Assembly: GCF_000158815.1 (NCBI RefSeq)
Contig: NZ_GG657738.1
Coordinates: 4,363,863 to 4,427,862 of the forward strand
Direction of reading: 5' to 3'
Length of the DNA stretch: 64,000 bases
DNA from: Micromonospora sp. ATCC 39149
GTDB lineage: Bacteria > Actinomycetota > Actinomycetes > Mycobacteriales > Micromonosporaceae
Shown in pieces: positions 7,689 to 17,270 of this stretch. Numbering within the stretch: the stretch's first letter is position 1; every line of letters begins with the position of its first letter. A model generated the notes under the pieces. That model ran no database searches, was not told the origin of the DNA, and was given only the letters and a program-made list of their open reading frames with translations. Position numbers and translations under genes: made by a program.

Positions 7689-10600
7689 TCACTCCTGCGG
7701 GGTGCTCAACAGCTCCACCAGGTGGTCGGCGATGGCGGCGACGGTGGGCCGCTGCCAGAAGACGGTCGGGGAGAGGCTCCGCCCGGTGCGCTTCTCCAGG
7801 CGTCGCCGGATCACCACCGTCATCACCGAGTCGAGGCCCTGCTCGGCCAGCGGCCGGCGGGGATGCAGGTCGTCGGCGTCGAGTCGCATCTCCCCGGCGA
7901 TCTGCCGGCGCACCTCGTCGAACACCCGCTCGTGCAGTTCCTCGTCGGACAGGCCGGCGAAGGAGACCGCCTCCTCCACCTCGCCGGAACTGTCCTGCGC
8001 CGGGGCGACCGGCTGGTCGATCACCGGGTAGCGCAGCCCGGGAAGGCTGGCCACGACCCGGCCCTGAGCATCCGCGACCAGCGCGTTCGCCGTGTCGGGC
8101 CGGTCTGGGTCGAGGGCGACCTCGATCAGCGTCACCTCCGGTGGCTCGCCGGTGAGCAGCACCTCGTCGACGTACACCACCATGCGTAGCTGCGGCACGC
8201 CGGGGAAGACGGCGGGGGCGACCGACATGACGGCGTCCAGCACCGGCGCCCAGGTGGACGAGTCGGCCGAGCGCACCCGCGCGCGGAGCACGCCGTACCC
8301 GGAGAGCAGCTCCTCCACCGACCAGTCGAATCCCGTCGACGGCACCCCGACCTCGGCGAGCCGGCGGTGGATGGAGCCCGGGTCGCCCGGTTCCATCCGG
8401 TGGTCGTCGGGGTCGGCCAACGCCCGCGCGGCGAGCACCGTGGCGTCGGCGTCGGCCACCGTGGCGTCGGTGTGGATCAGCCAGTCCCGGCTCGGGTCGG
8501 CCTCCGCGTCGACGGAACGGGACGCCAGCCGCACCTCGGCACCGTCCCGCACCACCTGGACCTCGTGCAGCCCGGCGGTCATCAGCGGGTACCGCATCGA
8601 CAAGCCGGTCAGCAGCGGCCGGCCGTCGCCCCGCCCGGCGGCAGCCATGAGGGTCTCCACCAGCACGGCCGCCGGAACGATCTCCACGCCGTTGAGGGCG
8701 TGGCTGCCCGGGTACGGGCGGCTGGCGTCGTTCGAGTGCGGTGCGCCACACCCGCACGTCGCTGCCCGCCACGTTGTTCGACCGCGCAAAAGAAAGAGGT
8801 GTGCGACGCGGGGTCGTGGCCCCGGCCCGTGGCGGCGGCCGGCGTCGGCCAGTGCCAGTGACTCCGGTGCCGCCAGGGGTAGCCGGGCAGGGTGACCAGC
8901 GGCCCGGACGGATGCACCCGGCCCCAGTCGACCGCGACCCCGTGGCAGTGCGCGGCCCCCAGGCTGGACAGGAAGGCCTGCGCCTCCGGGGTGTCGCGGC
9001 GCAGGGTGCCGCCGACGAAGACCTCGTCGTCGAGGCTTCCGGCCAGCGTCTCGTGGATCGAGTGGGTCACCACCGGGTGCGGGGAGACCTCGATGAAGGC
9101 CCGGTGTCCGTCGGAGACGGCGGCGGCCACCGCTGCGGCGAGCCGGACCGGGTTGCGCAGATTCGCGGCCCAGTACTCGCCGTCGGCGGTGATCGGGGCC
9201 CGCGGGTCGGCCAGCGCCGTGCTGTAGATCGGCACCCGGGGTGCGCGGGCGGTGAAGTCGACGGCGGCGCGCAGCCGGTCGAGCAGCGGATCCATGTGCG
9301 GGCTGTGGAAGGCCACGTCGGAGGCGACCCGGCGTACGCCCAGGCCCTCCTCGGTCCACTCGGCGACCAGCGCGTCCAGCGCGGCCGGGTCGCCGGAGAC
9401 CACGGTCGACGAGGGGGAGGAGGCGATCGCGGCGACCACGTCGACGCGGCCGGCCAGCCTGGCCGCGACCTCCTCGAAGGGCAGCGTCACCAGGGCCATC
9501 GCGCCCTGGCCGGCGACCTCGCGCAGCAGCAGGGAACGACGGCAGATCAGCCGTGCGCCGTCGGCCACGGTCAGGATGCCGGCGGTCACCGCCGCGGCGA
9601 TCTCTCCGACCGAGTGGCCGATCACCGCGTCCGGCTCGACTCCCCTCGCTCGCCACATCTCGGCCAGGCCGAGCTGCATCGCGAAGATCATTGTCTGGGT
9701 CCGGTCGACGGCCTCGTAGTCGCCGTCGAGGATCGCCTGGCGGGGTGAGAAACCGATCTCGTCGAGGAAGATCTGCTCGATGCGGTCGATCGCGTCCGCG
9801 AAGGCCGGCTCCGTGGCCAGCAGTTCCCGCCCCATGCCCGTCCACTGCGACCCGTGCCCGGAGAACACCCACACCGTGCGGGGCGGCTCCGCCACCGGGC
9901 TTCCGGTACGCACCCGGTCGTGCGGCCTGTCGTCGGCGAGCGCCGCGAACGCCGCGACCAGGTCGTCCCGGCCGGCGGCCACCGCCACCGCCCGGTGGGT
10001 CAGGTGCGAACGCCGCCGAGCCAGGGTGTGCCCGAGCGCGGCGAGGTCGACATCCGGGACGATCCCGGCCAGGGCGCGGGCCCGCTCGCGAAGGGAGTGC
10101 GCGGAGCCGGCGGAGATCGGGAACAGCGTCTCGCCGGTCAGCGCCGGGGCCGGCTCGGCGGCGACCGGCGGGGCCTGTTCCAGCACCACGTGCGCCACGG
10201 TGCCGCCGTAGCCGAAGCCGGAGACTCCGGCGCGGCGCGGCCCCGGCCGGTCCGGCCAGGGCTGGTTGCGGGTGACCAGGCGCAGCCGCAGCCGCTTCCA
10301 CTCGATGTCCGGGTTGACCTCGGTGACCAGCAGGGTGGCGGGCACCTCGGCCCGGTTCAGCGCCAGGACCGCCTTGATGACGCCTGCGACGCCGGCCGCG
10401 CCCTCCAGGTGGCCGATGTTGGACTTGACCGAACCGATCAGGCAGGGCTCGTCGTCCGGGCGGTCCTGCCCGTAGACCGAGCCGATCGCCGCGGCCTCCA
10501 TCGGGTCACCGAGCGGGGTGCCGGTGCCGTGCGCCTCGATGTAGTCGACGCTGCCGGCCTCGATGCCGGCCGAGCGCAGGGCGCGGACCATCACGTGCTC

Positions 10601-11494
10601 CTGGGCCTGGCCGCACGGTGCCATGATCCCGTTGGTCCGGCCGTCCTGGTTGACGGCGCTGCCCCGCAGCACGGCCAGCACCCGGTCCCCGTCCCGCTGG
10701 GCGTCGGAGAGCAGCTTGAGCACGAGGACGCCGCACCCCTCGCCACGACCGTAGCCGTCGGCGGTGGCGTCGAAGGACTTGCTGCGCCCGTCGGGTGCCA
10801 GGGCACCGGCCGAGCCGAGGGTGATCGACTGCCCGGGCGTGACGATCAGGTTGACCCCGCCGGCGAGGGCCAGCGTGCTCTCGCCCAGCCGCAGGCTCTG
10901 CGCGGCGAGGTGCAACGCGACCAGCGACGCCGAGCAGGCGGTGTCGATCGACAGGCTCGGCCCGCGCAGGTCGAGCACGTGGGAGACCCGGTTGGCGACG
11001 GCGCAGGTGGCGGCGCCGATGCCCGTCCAGGCGTCGATGTGCGGCAGGTCCTCCAACTGGTGGCCGCCGTAGTCGTAGGTGCACACGCCGGCGAAGACGC
11101 CGACGTCGGTGCCGGCCAGGGTGCGGGGCGGGATCCCGGCGTCCTCCAGCGCCTGCCAGGTCACCTCCAGCATGAGCCGCTGCTGCGGGTCCATCAGCTC
11201 GGCCTCGCGCGGGGAGATGCCGAAGAAGTCCGCGTCGAAGCCGGAGATGTCGGCCAGGAAGTTGCCCGCCCGGGTGGCCGACCGGAGCGCGGACTCGAAC
11301 GCCGGACCCAGGTCGCGGTACGCGCTCCAGCGCTCCTCGGGCACCGTCCCGGTGGTGTTGCGACCCCCGGTGAGCAGGTCCCAGAACTCGTCGGGCGAGT
11401 TGACGTCGCCCGGGAACCGGCAGCCGATCCCCACCACGGCGACCGCCTCGGACGCCACCGGACGCAACCGGTCCTTCTCTGCTTCCACAATCAT
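7689..11494 (-). CDS. Iterative type I PKS, orsellinic acid synthase (AviM/CalO5 type), frame interrupted
   Basis: About 1268 residues once frames are joined. KS: Cys187 in DTACSAS, His322 in EAHGTGT, His362 in NIGHLEG. AT: GHSVGE with Ser628 and FHSPHM, the malonyl-CoA pattern. A DH/TH-like domain follows (PYPGSHALNGVEIVPA), then a C-terminal ACP with EQGLDSVM. No ketoreductase motif is seen, as expected for unreduced orsellinate, the precursor of dichloroisoeverninic acid. Reading from 11494, the frame is lost near 8800. The conserved text continues in a second frame (LLRGRTT), a third (VAGSDVRVWRTAL, until about 8731) and back to the second to the stop at 7689. Net loss is one base. ATG 11494 is the outermost start; GTG at 11488 has a better GGGGA upstream. 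Confidence 0.9.
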
Positions 11495-11546
11495 CCCCTG
11501 CTGTCGGTTTGCTGGGCTGGGCGGGCCGCCGCAGGTGTCCAGCGGG

Positions 11547-12581
11547 TCACTCCCGCCACGTCGGCGACTCGATCACCTGGACGATCGCGCACGACACCAC
11601 CACGCCCGGCGCGGTGCCGAGGGTCAGCAGGTGATCGCCGGGGCCGAGGCCCCCCGTCCTGGCCAGGTGTTCCAGGGCCAGCAAGGGGTCGCTCGCCCCG
11701 CAGTGCCCGATCCGGCGACCGAAGTCGAAGGTGGACCGGCTCATGGGCAGGCCCCAGTTGGCCAGGCAGCGCTGCTCCATGATCTCCCGGGAAAAGTTCA
11801 TGAAGGCGACCCTGGCGAGGTCGCCGACCTCGATCTCCGCCTCGGCGAGGGCGCGCCCCACGACCTCCTCGATGTGGTCGCCGACGTCCGCCATGGCGAT
11901 CGAGGCGGGGCTGCGGGCGGCGAACTGTTGGTCGATCCGGGCGGTGAAGTTCAGCTCCCGGCCGGTCAGGACGCTCGGGGGGAACAGCGGCTCGTCGCCC
12001 CGGTGCAGCCGCTCGGCCTCCGGGACCGACTTGGTGCAGACCGAGCGGAGCCGCGCGAAGCCGGGTCGCTTGGTGAGGATGAGGGCGCTGCCGGCATCGC
12101 CACCGATGAAGCCGGGGCCCATCCGCCAGCGGTCGACCATCGGGGTGCCGTAGTTGTCGGCGGCGACCAGCAGGGCGCTGGTGCGCTCGGGTACCGCCTG
12201 GAGGTGGCTGGCGGCCAGCTCGAACGCGCTGAACATCCCGTTGCAGCCCTGCCGGATCTCCAACGCCAGCAGGTCGCCGCCGACCAGGTGCCGCTGGAGA
12301 TAGGAGTGCGGCGGCCAGCCGTCGGGCCCCTGGTGCCAGGTGCTGGCGTAGAGCAGCAGGTCGAACTCCGTCGGCGAGCCGCCCCAGCGCTTGACCGCCT
12401 GTTGGGCGGCGCGCAGCGCCATCTCCGGCGCGGGCAGGTCGCCGGCGATGGCCGTGCCCGCCAGCTCGTGCAGCTCCACCTGCTCGCGGGAGTAAAGACC
12501 GCGGTCGATCGCCCACTCGACGCTCACCGTCGGCGGGACGAAGGCGCCGACGGCGCCGATGAACAGATCCGGTGTACGCAC
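11547..12581 (-). CDS. KASIII-like acyltransferase (AviN/CalO4 family)
   Basis: A 344-residue thiolase-fold protein with the nucleophile Cys113 in RQGCNGMFSAFE. The canonical KASIII HQAN and GNxSAAS motifs are replaced by MNFS (about 261) and GHCGASDP (about 292), as in KASIII-like enzymes that transfer an acyl group rather than condense. In avilamycin and calicheamicin clusters such proteins sit beside the orsellinate PKS and are thought to move the aromatic acid from the ACP to the sugar acceptor. The GTG at 12581 is preferred over the upstream ATG (12623) because GGAGA lies about 8 bases before it. It is 52 bp upstream of the PKS in the same orientation. Confidence 0.85.
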   Translation of the reverse strand: MRTPDLFIGAVGAFVPPTVSVEWAIDRGLYSREQVELHELAGTAIAGDLPAPEMALRAAQQAVKRWGGSPTEFDLLLYASTWHQGPDGWPPHSYLQRHLVGGDLLALEIRQGCNGMFSAFELAASHLQAVPERTSALLVAADNYGTPMVDRWRMGPGFIGGDAGSALILTKRPGFARLRSVCTKSVPEAERLHRGDEPLFPPSVLTGRELNFTARIDQQFAARSPASIAMADVGDHIEEVVGRALAEAEIEVGDLARVAFMNFSREIMEQRCLANWGLPMSRSTFDFGRRIGHCGASDPLLALEHLARTGGLGPGDHLLTLGTAPGVVVSCAIVQVIESPTWRE

Positions 12582-12934
12582 TGCGCAATCTCCACGATTT
12601 CGGCGCACGGGCCCGTGCGGCATCGACCGATCAACTGCTCGACTGCTCGGCCTCGCCTTCCCTGCGACGGCTCAGGTCGGACGGACGGAATTGGGGGAAG
12701 AAAACGAGCCGTCCGGTGCCGGACGGTTCCATTACCCCTTTCGGACCCTATGAAGGGGGCACGCGAATTCCTATAGAGGTTCACCTAGTCTTGGCGGGTC
12801 CGGTCGGCGTCGGCTCCCCCGTCGGCGGGTCCGGTCGGCGTCGGCTGCGTCCCGGCGGCGGGTGCGGTGGGTAGGCTCGCGGACGCCGCCGGCACGGCGG
12901 CGGGACGACCCGGCGGGGAGAGGATCGGCGGACG
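12582..12934. promoter_or_regulatory. Divergent promoter region of acyltransferase/PKS and RNA methyltransferase
   Basis: A 353-bp divergent intergenic region. It holds a CTAG-N8-CTAT box at 12773-12788 (see separate entry). On the plus side TAGGCT at about 12871-12876 resembles an actinomycete -10 element about 60 bp before the methyltransferase start. No further gene is evident. Repeated GGTCGGCGTCGGCT-like units near 12800-12850 are low-complexity. Confidence 0.5.
12773..12788 (-). promoter_or_regulatory. LuxR-type operator box A
   Basis: Read on the minus strand the site is CTAGGTGAACCTCTAT, matching the CTAG-N8-CTAT pattern repeated elsewhere in the cluster. It lies about 190 bp upstream of the KASIII-like/PKS operon (minus) and 147 bp upstream of the RNA methyltransferase (plus). 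Its role as a binding site is inferred from recurrence. Confidence 0.55.
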
Positions 12935-13996
12935 GTGACGGTGCGCTTCATGGCACGGACCCTGCGAGGGCTGGAGGAGGTGGCCGCCCAGGAGATCGAG
13001 GAGCGGGGCCTCGGCCGGGTCGAGCACCGCCGGCACCGCGAGGTGTGGTTCTCCGCCGCCAGCGCGGAGCCGCGCCTGCTGGATCTGCGTACCGTCGACG
13101 ACCTGTTCCTGCTCGTCGCCGTCGCCGACGGCGTCGGCCACACCAAGGCGGACCTGGCGGCCTTCACCCGGCTGGCCCGGGCGGCGGCGCTGCCGGCGGT
13201 GCTGCCGGCCCGCGCCGCCTGCGGCGTGCCCGGGCGGCCGGCGACCGTGGACGTCGCCGCCTCCTTCCTCGGCCGCCGCAACTACAACCGGTACGACATC
13301 GAGGACGCCGTGGGGCGGCACGCGGTGGCCGCGCTCGGGTTGCGCTACCACTCCCGCCGCGGCGGCGAGGCCCCGCCGGAGGGCGGGCTGTCGCTGCGGG
13401 TCACCGTCGAGGGCACCCAGGCGACGCTGGCGGTACGGGTGGCCGACCGGCCGCTGCACCGGCGGGCCTACAAGCGGTCGTCCACGCCGGGGACCCTGCA
13501 TCCGCCGCTCGCCGCGGCGCTGGCCTGGCTGGCCGGCATCCGCCCCGGGATGCTGGTGGCCGATCCGTGCTGCGGCACCGGCACGATCCCCGTGGAGGCA
13601 GCCGGGCTGGCACCGGGGGCGGTGCTGTTCGGCTCGGACCACGACCCGGAGACGGTCGGCGCGGCCGTCGCCAACTCGGCGGCGTCGGGGGCCCGCGTCA
13701 CCTGGGCGGTCGCCGACGCCGGACGATTGCCGCTGCGGACCGGTCGGGTGGACCGGGTGGTCAGCAATCCGCCCTGGGACCGGCAGGTGCAGGCGCGGGG
13801 CGTGCTCGCCGGTGATTCCGGCCGCCTCTTCGCGGAGCTGCGCCGGGTGACGGTCGACGGCGGGCGGGCGGTACTGCTGCTGCACGAGTTCGCCGACCAG
13901 GCCGACCTGGCCCGCGCCGCCGGGTTCGGGGTGGGCGACGTGCGGCCGGTCAGCCTGTTCGGCGCCCACCCCTCGATCGTCGACCTGCACGGCTGA
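12935..13996 (+). CDS. THUMP-domain RNA methyltransferase, possible second resistance gene
   Basis: A 353-residue protein with an N-terminal THUMP-like RNA-binding part (about 1-160) and a C-terminal Rossmann methyltransferase. The latter has the SAM motif ADPCCGTGTIPVEAAG and catalytic SNPPWDRQ, the NPPY/W signature of base N-methyltransferases such as TrmN/Trm14 and RlmL-like enzymes. The GTG start has GGGGAGAGG at 12914-12922. The gene has its own apparent promoter. It sits between PKS and tailoring genes. Avilamycin producers protect themselves with two 23S rRNA methyltransferases, AviRa and the unrelated SpoU-type AviRb. No SpoU gene is in this window. A second rRNA-protecting role is possible but unproven; a housekeeping tRNA enzyme is the alternative. 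Confidence 0.8.
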   Translation: MTVRFMARTLRGLEEVAAQEIEERGLGRVEHRRHREVWFSAASAEPRLLDLRTVDDLFLLVAVADGVGHTKADLAAFTRLARAAALPAVLPARAACGVPGRPATVDVAASFLGRRNYNRYDIEDAVGRHAVAALGLRYHSRRGGEAPPEGGLSLRVTVEGTQATLAVRVADRPLHRRAYKRSSTPGTLHPPLAAALAWLAGIRPGMLVADPCCGTGTIPVEAAGLAPGAVLFGSDHDPETVGAAVANSAASGARVTWAVADAGRLPLRTGRVDRVVSNPPWDRQVQARGVLAGDSGRLFAELRRVTVDGGRAVLLLHEFADQADLARAAGFGVGDVRPVSLFGAHPSIVDLHG

Positions 13997-14000
13997 GCCC

Positions 14001-15503
14001 TCAGGGCACAACCTCCAGCTGGGCCATCATCCCCAGCGACGAGTGCTCCAGGTAGTGGCAGTGGTAGACGTACTGCCCGAGGTACGGCGTGGCGAAGGTG
14101 ACCTGGATCTTGACAGACCCCTTGGGCGAGACGTAGACGGTGTCCTTGAGCCCGGCGTCCTCCGGCGCGGGCGGCCCGCCGTCGCGGCCGAGCACCCGGA
14201 ACGTCACCAGGTGCAGGTGGAACGGATGGTCGAAGGGGAACGGATCGGTATCCGCGTTGACCACGTTCCAGATCTCGGTGCTGCCCCGCTTGACCTGTAC
14301 GTCCACCCGGAGAGGGTCGAACGGTTTGCCGTCCATGAGCGCGATCGGGGGCCGGGCCGACATGTCGAAGCTCATCGACACGGTGCGCTCCACGGTCGGC
14401 GTGCCCATCGGGGGCAGTGCGCGCAGGGTGACCGGCACCCGGCTGGGGTCGGTGACCGCCCGGGACGACACGTCGAAGCGCAGGATCGGGTTGTCCCCGT
14501 CGTAGAGGTAGACCGGCCCGCCGCCTGCGTGCTCGGCGAAGTCGATCACAATCTCGACCCGCTCCCCGGAGGAGAGCGCCAGCTCGGTGTGACTGGTGGG
14601 GGCGGGCAGCAGCCCGCCGTCCGTGGCGATGCGGGTGAGCGGTTCGCCGCCCAGGTTGAGCCGGAAGACGTGCTTCAGCGCCGCGTTGAGCAGGCGGAAC
14701 CGGTACCTGCGCGGGGCCACCTCGAAGTAGGGCTGGGCCTTGCCGTTCGCCAGGATGGTGACCCGGTCGTCCGGGTGGCCGAAGACGAGGGCGCCGGAGT
14801 CGTCGAACTGGGCGTTGCGCAGCATGATCGGCACGTCGTACTTGCCGGCGGGCAGGCGCAGGTGATGCTCGGCCGGGTCGTCGATCAGATAGAAGCCGTG
14901 CAGTCCGCGGTAGACGTGGTCGGCCTCGTAGGCGTGGGTGTGGTCGTGGTACCAGAGCGTCGCGCCGCGCTGAAGGTTCGGGTAGTCGTAGACCTTCGAG
15001 CCGCCCGGCGGGATCAGGTCCATCGGGTGACCGTCGCTGGTGGCCGGCACGTGCCCGCCGTGCAGGTGCACGTTGGCGTGGGTGTCGAGCCCGTTGGTGT
15101 AGGTGATCCGCACGGGCCGGCCCGTGCGGGCCCGGATGGTGGGGCCGACGAAGGAACCGGCGTAGGTGTAGGCGGGCGTGAGCAGGCCGGGCAGGATCTG
15201 CACCTGCGCCGGCCGGATGGGGATCTCGTAGACGTCGATGCCGTCGCGGCGGGAGACCGGGGTCAGCCGCGGCGGGACGGGCATCGGCTCGGTGAACGGG
15301 GTGACCGCGACCGTGGTCGTGCTGACCCGGCTGGGCACCGGGGCGGCGTGCCCGGCGTGCGGGTTGGCGGGCGACGCCGGTGCCGCCTGGGCGGCCTGCG
15401 CGTCCCGTCTGAGGGAGCGTGACATGACGGTGCCTCCGGCGGCCACGCTGCCGAGGGCGAGCAACTGTCGTCTGTTCAGCACGGGAGAGGTGACCTTGTC
15501 CAT
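14001..15503 (-). CDS. Tat-exported multicopper oxidase
   Basis: A 500-residue three-domain cupredoxin oxidase. The N-terminus has a twin-arginine signal (NRRQLLALG followed by a hydrophobic stretch). All four copper-binding blocks are intact: HLHGGHVP, WYHDHTHAYE, HPFHLHLVTF and HCHYLEHSSLGMM. The axial Met of the type 1 site is at the end. The family includes CotA-like laccases, bilirubin oxidase and phenoxazinone synthase, which oxidise phenols or amines with O2. It lies inside the cluster, convergent with the RNA methyltransferase (4-bp gap), but its upstream region lacks the CTAG box seen before other cluster operons. The substrate is unknown. Avilamycin pathways as generally described do not need such an enzyme. 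Confidence 0.9.
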   Translation of the reverse strand: MDKVTSPVLNRRQLLALGSVAAGGTVMSRSLRRDAQAAQAAPASPANPHAGHAAPVPSRVSTTTVAVTPFTEPMPVPPRLTPVSRRDGIDVYEIPIRPAQVQILPGLLTPAYTYAGSFVGPTIRARTGRPVRITYTNGLDTHANVHLHGGHVPATSDGHPMDLIPPGGSKVYDYPNLQRGATLWYHDHTHAYEADHVYRGLHGFYLIDDPAEHHLRLPAGKYDVPIMLRNAQFDDSGALVFGHPDDRVTILANGKAQPYFEVAPRRYRFRLLNAALKHVFRLNLGGEPLTRIATDGGLLPAPTSHTELALSSGERVEIVIDFAEHAGGGPVYLYDGDNPILRFDVSSRAVTDPSRVPVTLRALPPMGTPTVERTVSMSFDMSARPPIALMDGKPFDPLRVDVQVKRGSTEIWNVVNADTDPFPFDHPFHLHLVTFRVLGRDGGPPAPEDAGLKDTVYVSPKGSVKIQVTFATPYLGQYVYHCHYLEHSSLGMMAQLEVVP

Positions 15504-15582
15504 GTGACGGGCCGGAGTCGGTGGCGCTGCCCCTGCTCAGCCGCCGGCACCGGATGCCGGATGTTGGTGGGAGGGTTGAGCA

Positions 15583-15614
15583 GCCCCCGGACCGGCGCGG
15601 TCCGGGCCGGGGGC
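15583..15614 (-). terminator. Hairpin after the halogenase
   Basis: GC-rich inverted repeat with arms GCCCCCGGACC and GGTCCGGGCCGGGGGC, containing a small bulge. It lies just downstream of the halogenase stop and upstream of the multicopper oxidase, so it probably ends the halogenase transcript. A second small hairpin, CCGGCA-N5-TGCCGG, is at 15544-15560. Confidence 0.5.
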
Positions 15615-15630
15615 CACCAGGGGTGGAACC

Positions 15631-17109
15631 TCAGGCAGACTGCTCTGCCGCCGCCTGCGTGTCGGCCGGCTTGGCCCGGCGGATCCCCAGTCGCGGGGTG
15701 GTGACCAGGTAGAGGCCGGTTGCCGAGTCGAAGAGGTCGTGGCTGTCGAGCTTGCCCGGCGCCTCGCTGACCGGGGCGCTCGGCGTGCGCGCGTCGGCCA
15801 TCCGGCGGGCCTCCTCGGCGGCCAGGAAGAGCTGCCGGACGGAGTTGTCCTGCTCCGCCGGTGCCGCCGCCGCGGTGCTGTCGTGCCGTCCCTCCGCCGC
15901 GTCGTCCAGGTCGGCGAGGCCGGCGACGAGCTGGGCGAAGGCGCGGGCCCCGTCTACCTTCTCGTACTCGGGTTCGCCGCTGTCGTGCACCAGCGCGTCG
16001 GCCAGGCCGAAGTATGCCCTCTTGCCGGCCTGCTGCTGGTAGACGCCGGCGACGAGGGTGAACAGGCGCTGGTAGGCGTTGCGGTAGAGGGACTCGTAGA
16101 ACGCCCGCGCCTCCTCCTCGGTGACGTCACCGTGGATGGTGGCCAGGATGGACGCCGAGGCGAGCATGCCGCTGTAGAGGGCGAGGTGCACGCCGGTGGA
16201 CAGCAGTGGGTCCAGGAAGCAGGCGGAGTCGCCGGCCGCGAAGTAGCCGGGCCCGCAGAAGCTGTCGGAGATGTACGAGAAGTCCTGCTCCACCCGCACG
16301 CCCGGCTGGTACGTCCCGTTCGCCGTCAGGCCGCGCACGGTCGGGGACTCCTGTACCAGTGCGGCGAGCATGTCCTCCAGCGAGGCGTGCTCCTTGCGCC
16401 GCTCCAGGAAGCGGCTCTGGTGGCAGACGAAGCCGATGCTGTACCGGTCGCCGCGCAGCGGAATGACCCAGTACCAGCCGTCGGGCGCGGAGATGACGTT
16501 GATCCCGCCGGAGGGAGAGTTCGGCAGCAGCGAGCCACCCTGCCAGTAGCCCCAGATGGCCACGTTCTTGAACGTCTCGGTGGGGCGCCGGTGCTTGAAG
16601 TGCTGGGACGGGATCAGCCCGGCCCGGCCGGACGCGTCGACCACGTAGTCGAAATCGATGGTGCGGACCTCACCCGACTCGGGGTCGAACCACTCGGCGG
16701 CGGTGGCCCGCTCACCGTCGAACAACACCCGCTTGACAGCCGCGCCCTGGATGATCTTGGCGCCCTGCTTGCCGGCGTTGTTGAGCAGGACGTGGTCGAA
16801 GTCGTCCCGGTCGACCTGCCAGGACCGCACGCCCGGACCGAAGATCTTGGCCCAGTCGATGGCCCAGTCCTCGTTGCCCCAGCGCAGCAGGACCCCGTTC
16901 TTCTGCGGGTAGCCCCGCGAGTCGACCTCGTCGAGAGCGCCCACGAAATCGACGATGGTGCGGCACGAGGACGCGATCGACTCGCCGATGTGGTATCGCG
17001 GGAACGTCTCCTTTTCCAGGAGCGTCACCGACAGCCCCGATCGGGCGAGCAGCGCGGCGGCCGTGGATCCGGCCGGACCTCCACCGATGACTAGGATCTT
17101 GCTGGACAT
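15631..17109 (-). CDS. FAD-dependent halogenase (AviH type)
   Basis: A 492-residue flavoprotein. The N-terminal GGGPAGST loop (about 9-16) binds FAD and the internal GWYWVIPL segment corresponds to the WxWxIP motif of flavin halogenases. GDSACFLDPLLSTGVHL is the second FAD-contact region. It resembles the phenol/ACP-type halogenases rather than free-tryptophan enzymes. In everninomicin and avilamycin the orsellinate-derived ring carries two chlorines, and one halogenase (AviH) performs chlorination. This gene fits that role. ATG with GGAG upstream. A LuxR-type box lies about 150 bp upstream at 17255-17270. Confidence 0.9.
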   Translation of the reverse strand: MSSKILVIGGGPAGSTAAALLARSGLSVTLLEKETFPRYHIGESIASSCRTIVDFVGALDEVDSRGYPQKNGVLLRWGNEDWAIDWAKIFGPGVRSWQVDRDDFDHVLLNNAGKQGAKIIQGAAVKRVLFDGERATAAEWFDPESGEVRTIDFDYVVDASGRAGLIPSQHFKHRRPTETFKNVAIWGYWQGGSLLPNSPSGGINVISAPDGWYWVIPLRGDRYSIGFVCHQSRFLERRKEHASLEDMLAALVQESPTVRGLTANGTYQPGVRVEQDFSYISDSFCGPGYFAAGDSACFLDPLLSTGVHLALYSGMLASASILATIHGDVTEEEARAFYESLYRNAYQRLFTLVAGVYQQQAGKRAYFGLADALVHDSGEPEYEKVDGARAFAQLVAGLADLDDAAEGRHDSTAAAAPAEQDNSVRQLFLAAEEARRMADARTPSAPVSEAPGKLDSHDLFDSATGLYLVTTPRLGIRRAKPADTQAAAEQSA

Positions 17110-17254
17110 CGAGCTCCAATCCGAGAATCTGTGTCTGTCCGCTCGGCACGGGCCGGCCCGTCGACCATCGCCAGACAGGGGAATGGACGGATTCCGGATC
17201 GCGAAAAGAATGTTAGGTCGCCGGTGAATTCAGCTCTACCGTCGACGAGGAACC

Positions 17255-17270
17255 CTAGGAAATCCGCTAG
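17255..17270 (-). promoter_or_regulatory. LuxR-type operator box B
   Basis: Minus-strand CTAGCGGATTTCCTAG, the best match in the window to the known PimM-type consensus CTVGGGAWWTCCCBAG. It overlaps the stop codon of the MFS transporter gene (17267) and lies 146 bp upstream of the halogenase start, in a 157-bp gap. Confidence 0.6.
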
